Assembly: GCA_025201375.1 (NCBI GenBank)
Contig: JAIWZP010000023.1
Coordinates: 62,001-126,000 of the forward strand
DNA: 64,000 nucleotides
DNA from: Gongronella butleri
Lineage: Eukaryota; Mucoromycota; Mucoromycetes; Mucorales; Cunninghamellaceae
Reading direction: 5' to 3'
Positions 58,732 to 64,000 of this stretch are shown here, piece by piece; the first letter of the stretch is position 1, and every line of letters begins with the position of its first letter. The notes beneath the pieces were generated by a model. It ran no database searches, was not told where the DNA came from, and saw nothing but the letters and a program-made list of their open reading frames with translations. Position numbers and translations under genes: made by a program.

Positions 58732-60583
58732 TTATTTGCGAACAATGGAGAAGGCGCCATCGCCAAAGTACTTTTCGTTTGCTTTTTTGACGCGCTCAGC
58801 GGCGGCTGTCGGGTCCGCGAGCTCGATACCCTGCACCGGCGTAAAGGCCAGCGACGTGGCCAGGCCAGAGGTATGGCTACCATAGGACTTGAGCTTGGGT
58901 TGCTTGACTGGAGGCACCGAAAATGAAAAAAAAAAAAACAAAAAAAAAGAGTGAGATTTGGCGTCATCGGCTGCACCAACACGGATCCATTGGGAATTTA
59001 CCTTTTGTGCGACGGTCGATGGCGGCGGCACGAATCTTGCCAGCCTGTTTGGTGGTCATGCCCAGACCCTCGGACTCGTCGCCAAAGCCAACCTCTTCCT
59101 CGGCCTCGCCAAAGGCCATCCTGTTCTGCGCCTTGCGCAGCTCCGTCATGGCATACGCTTCCTTTTGTCGTCGCACCCTACAAAAGAAAAGAAAAAAAAA
59201 ACCAGCGTCAGCATCGCCTTTGCTAGGGTGGCGCAGTCGTGCGATGCACGACGTTTGCCAGGGCCATTTTGGACGCGTCGCTTGCCTCTTGCCGCCACGG
59301 CGCTTTTTGGGCCCTTCGTCGGGGACGGGCAAAGCCTTGATGTTCTTGACGGGGGGCGGCTCCTGAAGCTTTTCGAGCTTTTGGTCGATCTCGTCACGGA
59401 ATTTCTGGCCCACGGAGCCTAAACAAAGGAGGAACGGGTCAATATGAGCCCATTTTCTCGCGTTTTTTCTCTTTTGCCCTCCATTTTTCTCAATCTATCA
59501 CGATGGAGGGGCACTTACCATCGGGGCACGTGCGTCCGCTGTCGACACGTCCTGCAAGAGCTGCCTTTGCTGAGACGAGTCTGAGAGCCTTGCGTCTGAG
59601 ATCGTTTGGTAAAGAGCGGATGACGGGGTCTTGTGCGAGGTAGCCCTCGCCGTGCGGATTGGCCGTGACGACGGAGAAGCCTGTGCTTGCCTTTTTGTTG
59701 TTGCCGATGACCATGACGTTGCAGCTTGGAATTTTGACGAATTCCTTGAGTCCGCCGACAGCCGAAAGCAGCTGGGCGGCGGTCTTTGAGCCGACGACCT
59801 TTGTGAGATTGGGCGCAATGATGGTCATGCGCGACGCGACATAATTGATGATCTTTTTGCGCGCGTCGTCGAGCTGGATGGCCATGTCGCACGCTTCGAG
59901 CGTGCGTGCCAGGTCTTCGTCGGACAGAGGGCGGCCGCTCGTCGTCGTGGCCGTGACGGTGACGACCATGATGGTCGCGGACGGCAGAATCGACCGCAAA
60001 TCGATATTGGACACGTCCGTGCGGTTGCCAATGAGGCGCACCGTCTTTGCATAGTCCAACGCGTTCAGCACGAGCGACTCGAGTTCGGGGAATCGCGCCG
60101 CGTAAATATCTCTGATGAATTTGTGGATGATTTGCACTTCATTGTCAATTTCCGTGGTGGTGCTGTTGGCCAGGATAATCAGCTGGTATTCTTCATCATG
60201 ATCCGACGTGCTGCTGGGCCGGCTGTCCTTGTTGCTCTCGAAATAGTCGATTTTCTACCATAAAAAAAGAGTGCATGAGCTTGAATTGAACGAGAAACTT
60301 GCGCTTTTCTCCCACCACTGCCCCCACCCCCATTTTTTTTATTTACCTTTAGCATTTCCTGGCATTGACTGCTATAAAGGAACTTGGCGACATGGCGCAC
60401 ACTCTTCTCATCGGTCGCGCCAGGCGATGGGGTTGCCTTTTTGCCTGTGAAAACCGCTTTGGCCGTCTTTTCGGTGGTTTCCTCGGCTTGATCGTCGTCC
60501 ATTGCCTGGTCCTCCATCATTTGCTCCTCCTCGGACTCGGAAAAGTCGGAATCTGCAAGCAGCTCGTCAGCAAGAGTCGCCAT
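58732..60583 (-). CDS. PRP31: U4/U6 snRNP splicing factor Prp31
   Basis: Exons (complement): 60347-60583, 59519-60254, 59286-59418, 59002-59177 and 58732-58907; 485 aa. Needed to build and activate the U4/U6.U5 tri-snRNP. An acidic N-terminus is followed by the Nop core (about 130-325): [42 protein letters not shown] and [13 protein letters not shown]. The C-terminal Prp31 region reads [25 protein letters not shown] and [11 protein letters not shown]. The intron between exons 3 and 4 has a GC donor (AG|GCAAGC, 59285-59280) that alone keeps frame, a minor-class GC-AG intron. All other introns are GT-AG. Confidence 0.95.
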
Positions 60584-60729
60584 CGTATGCAAGAAAACAA
60601 GAAAAAAATTAAAAACAGGGAAGAAAAAGGTGTCAACGGTGCGGCATCTACGGCAAACTCTTTTATAAAAACTCCGCCCTGTGCCCCCCCCTTTTTCCTG
60701 CAAATCATGCAAAATGCACCTTTTTTTGT
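60584..60729. other. Short intergenic region, Sec7 gene to PRP31
   Basis: 146 bp between the Sec7 gene's stop and the PRP31 start, both on the minus strand. It must hold the 3' end of one and the promoter of the other. A C7 run and T/A runs are present. Confidence 0.5.
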
Positions 60730-63700
60730 TTATTCTTGGATATGACTTCGCAAGAATCCTAGCATAAAAGGGACCATTGAGTTTTGTACGACGAGTTTGA
60801 TGATGTCGTAGCCTCGTTTTGTGACGACATTGGTGGAACCGCCGGAGAGTGCAAGAAGGGATTTGCGATTGTCGCTGTTTGGGTCATCGGGCTGGTCGTT
60901 TGAGGTTTGTCTGCGATGGAGATTGCGCTGTTCCTTTGTTGGCGAAGCTGGTGTGATGGAAGAAGTGGCGTCGTCGTCTTTTGTTGTTATGGGCGACGCA
61001 TTGGAGGGCGACGATGAGTTTGCAGCGGCAGCGGCGGCTGCAGCGGCGGTTGTGCGCATGGCGACGCTTGCGGTGCCCTTTTTGACCTCATCGGCGAGCA
61101 AAGATTCCTTGAGGACCTGCAATGCGACGCGTTCCTCAGCCGAATGTTGCAAATCCTGGGACGCGCCGCGGTATGACTGCTGTTTTGTGGATCCTCCCTT
61201 GGTGGTGGTGTCTGCGCCATGGATAACAACGCAGCCGCATAATTTTTCAAGGTGTGCGAGCCATGCCATTTTCTCTTGCTCGGTCTCGACGCTAAAGAGG
61301 TATCTGCGCTTGACCATGATTGTCTTTGTGGTCGGATCGACGGTCGGCGCGCCATACGACGTTGGACTTGTGCCCGTTATGCTGTTGCTGCTGCCCTGGA
61401 CGTGTTTTTCAGGGTTTTCGGGCGTGATGATGATTTCATCCATGATGGACACGGGCCGCTTATTGGCGGCCAAGGCATTGGGGCGCGTGAGTAGCGCAGA
61501 AAGACGACTGGATGCACTTGCTTCTTGCCACGGCTGCGAATAATGTTGCTGCTGCTGTTGCTGCTGCTGATTTTGATGTTGTTGTTGCTGTTGTTGCTTT
61601 TGGCGAGCAGCGGCTTTGGCAGCCTGCATGGCTGCCGCCTTGACGGCGCGGATGTCCGTGTGTGAAAAGGCGACTTGGAACGTGTAGCGCATAAATGGGC
61701 GTTCGACGACCAATGTCTTTGTGCGTGCGAGCGACGGACTGATGTAATTGCCTGCATTGCTGCCTGTCTTGATGAACATGAGACTGGTGCGACCCAGGGT
61801 GTTGCCGGTGATGGTGAAGGATTGCGTCGGGTTGGAAGAGAAATCGAGCAAATTCGGCTCAATGATCAAATCTTGGCCGCGTAACTTGATCTGCAAGCCT
61901 GGATCTGGCTGAGGGATGGATAATGTGATGGCTGTGGATGGCACGCCTTTAATCAGACGTGTCGGAAGTCGATGTGGCGTCACCGTAATGATTTTTTCGT
62001 CTTCATCGTTGTCGATTTCGTCCTCTTCCGGAATTTCGTCATCGTGTTTGCCGTTTTTCTGGTGCCGGTGAGGATGCTTGCCATTCGACATTTTATGGTG
62101 GCCATTTTTGTTGTCCCAGCCGGTCTCGAGGCGCTCGGCAATGATCGATCGATACATGTCCTCCATGAATTCGCGCGGCACAAGCTCGTACTGGTCGTAA
62201 TGCATCCATCGATCGAGGAATTCCTGCAACGTCGGCACCTTTGACCCGTTTTCATGACGAAGCGTCATGATGTGATGCAGCGGCCCAATGGCAATCACGC
62301 TGTCACGCGCATGGGTCGCGCCGCTGCCACTGCCACTGCCACTGCCACTGCTGCTGCTGCTGCCGCCATGCTGATGCTGAAGCTGCTGAAGATGCAATTG
62401 GTGCAAATCGCGGTGCAAATGCTGCTGGCTCGGATGGTGCTGCGTTCCCACCACGGTGGACGCGCGCATCATCGGCACCGACCCCGATGGTGGCGAATTT
62501 TGCTGATGCGATCCTGTTTGACCAATAGGTCGCGTCGCCAATTGCTCCGAGGATGGAATTGAGCTGCCAAAAAAAAAAAAAAAAATACAGGGAAATAAAA
62601 AAAATGAGATGGTGTCAAGTCGCGTTTTTTTTTTTTTTTTTTTTTTTGAAAAAAAGGGGTACCTGGAGGCAAGGCTGGCAAGAGATGAGGCTGAATACAT
62701 CATGGCGGACGAGGCGGCGGCGGGGGATTTGCGGTGGTCAATGGTGGTGGCGCGTCGGACGAGTCGCTGGCGGTCGTTTTCCTCCTTGATCTTGCGTGCA
62801 TACCAAAATACGTCGGATTCGCCATCGGCGTCATACCATGCCTCGGCATTGAGGAAGAGCATAGCCACGACCACCTTGACAACCATGTCCTCGTGGAATT
62901 TGACGACGTTTTGGTTGGCGTCGTGCCATTTCTTGGCAAATCGCTCAATGATATACTCGAGAGTCTCCCATTTGCTGGGTAGGCGGAATGTCGTGAGCAG
63001 GATGCGCAGTGCCTCGTCCAGGCGCAGACCCACGAGTCTGAAGCAATCGAGGAACGCGTCGTACACATCGCCATACTGTCGATTGCCCAGATAATACCCA
63101 AGCTGCCGCCTATTCAAATCCGGCGTCTTGAACAGGAAATTCGCAATGCTGATCGGGTCGTGCGCAAGAATATGCTTCTCAATCAAGAACCGGATGCCAT
63201 CCTCAGCGTGTTGTTTGAATTTCCGCAGTGCGGTCGTCAACACCGGGTGGATCTTTCGCGGTGTCGCGGGCGGCGGCGGCGTCGTCACTATTTTATCAAA
63301 AAAAAAATTGCATGAGAGGTTTCTTTTTTTTTTCTCGTTTCTTTCTCTTTTTCTTACTTACCCACAGGAGGCGAAACAGCGCCCGTGAGCCGTGTCTGGT
63401 CTTCTTGGGTGATGTAGACGGTCAATTTGCTGAGCTCGACGATGTTTTTCACTTGAAAGAGGCTGGTTTGGTTGGGTCTGAAGCGGTAGCGATGCTCTGC
63501 GCCCTTGTCGCCGCCGCCCGTGAGATGGCTGTTGCCGACAATGATGTTCTCGTCCATGATGGGCTTGCAAATGAGGAGCAAATCGTTGAAAAGGAACAAA
63601 TATCGATCTTTGACGGTATTGGAATTGATCACCTCAAAGACTGGTGTCTGCAACAGGTGGCGACGCGGCGGCTTTGGCTTGAATGCGGTTGTTTCGGGGG

Positions 63701-64000
63701 CAATGGACGCCAAAGTGGGCAAGGCGGTTCGGGGAGGCGAAGAAGAAGCAATCATTTGCGTGGTAGAAGGAGTGAAGGGTGGCTGGGCCGGTGTAGGCGC
63801 GACCAAGGGCGTCGATTGATGTGCTGCTGCGGTCGAAGATGGTGTCTTTGGCATGCCGTTATTGGATGTGGGGGTGCAGCCCTTCATGGCGAGGATTTGG
63901 TTGAATCTGTCCATGGAGGAAGGCGGGGTATCGTCTTTGTGGCGTATCATGATGCTATCGCGCTTTTTGCGCGTGATTGCCGGCTTTTCGAGGTCGTCGT
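60730..64000 (-). CDS. PH and Sec7 domain protein (partial, 5' end outside window)
   Basis: Exons (complement): 63362 to beyond 64000, 62663-63287 and 60730-62563; at least 824 codons here. A first PH-like block (YLFLFNDLLLICKPI) is followed by a Sec7 domain: GIRFLIEKHIL, IANFLFKTPDLNRRQLGYYLG and ALRILLTTFRLPSK. A Ser/Gly/His/Gln-rich insert of about 130 residues splits it before LQEFLDRWMHYDQY and FMEDMYRSII. A second PH-like region ends YLFSVETEQEKMAWLAHLEKL, with polyQ and polyA tracts between. Sec7 domains exchange nucleotide on Arf GTPases using a Glu finger (LPGE); here the site reads LPSK. Stop TAA lies within an AATAAA word. Confidence 0.85.

Noticed and set aside
58561..58926. Plus-strand open frame
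   Set aside because: Overlaps the last exon of PRP31 antisense and has no recognisable features.

Overview
The window looks like nuclear DNA of a filamentous fungus, probably an early-diverging one (Mucoromycota-like; inferred from architecture, not proven). Genes carry many short spliceosomal introns with GTAAGN-type donors. Acceptors usually sit right behind long homopolymeric T runs. No bacterial features, rRNA or convincing tRNA were seen. All exon chains below were built by hand from reading frame, splice signals and protein-family fit; every chain keeps frame through to its stop.

Layout: 0.2-1.2 kb ribosomal protein eL20 (-) diverges from 1.5-4.6 kb RIX7/NVL AAA ATPase (+). 5.0-7.5 kb holds an MFSD6-like membrane protein (-). 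7.8-13.1 kb is a gene-poor repeat island with a 1-kb foldback element, a dispersed repeat and many TAC(A/T)GTA palindromes. 13.1-23.3 kb holds a small unknown protein (+), a HAL4/SAT4-type kinase (-), a Tyr-rich small protein (+), a PTAR1-like prenyltransferase-alpha-repeat protein (+) and an MCT-type transporter (+). 24.0-25.5 kb is an ALY/REF mRNA export factor with a long first intron. 25.4-31.6 kb is a tandem segmental duplication of about 3.1 kb. It made two copies of an unknown membrane-protein gene and left a decayed copy of the ALY/REF 3' end. 32.1-37.0 kb holds a SYLF (Ysc84-type) gene (-) divergent from an F-BAR/SH3 gene (+). 37.2-38.3 kb is an RS/His-rich RRM protein (-). 38.3-42.6 kb is a second repeat island. 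42.6-45.0 kb is a DAL5-type permease (-). 46.4-47.1 kb is a CYS-3-type bZIP (-), divergent from SPT7 (+, 47.4-51.8 kb). 52.6-54.5 kb is a predicted TOM20-MYND/SET fusion (+). 54.7-58.0 kb is a tandem-PH, Spo71-like protein (-). 58.7-60.6 kb is PRP31 (-). 60.7-64.0 kb is a PH/Sec7 protein (-) that runs off the window.

Functional themes: mRNA and ribosome biogenesis (eL20, RIX7, ALY/REF, RRM protein, PRP31); transcription (bZIP, SPT7); membrane shaping and traffic (SYLF, F-BAR/SH3, PH and Sec7 proteins, PTAR1); and transport (three MFS-type proteins). Three divergent pairs share short promoters and belong to related processes. The most unusual items are the TOM20-SET fusion with a degenerate SET core, chains of TAC(A/T)GTA motifs resembling transposon excision footprints, a predicted 2-nt microexon, and a Sec7 domain with Lys where the catalytic Glu should be.
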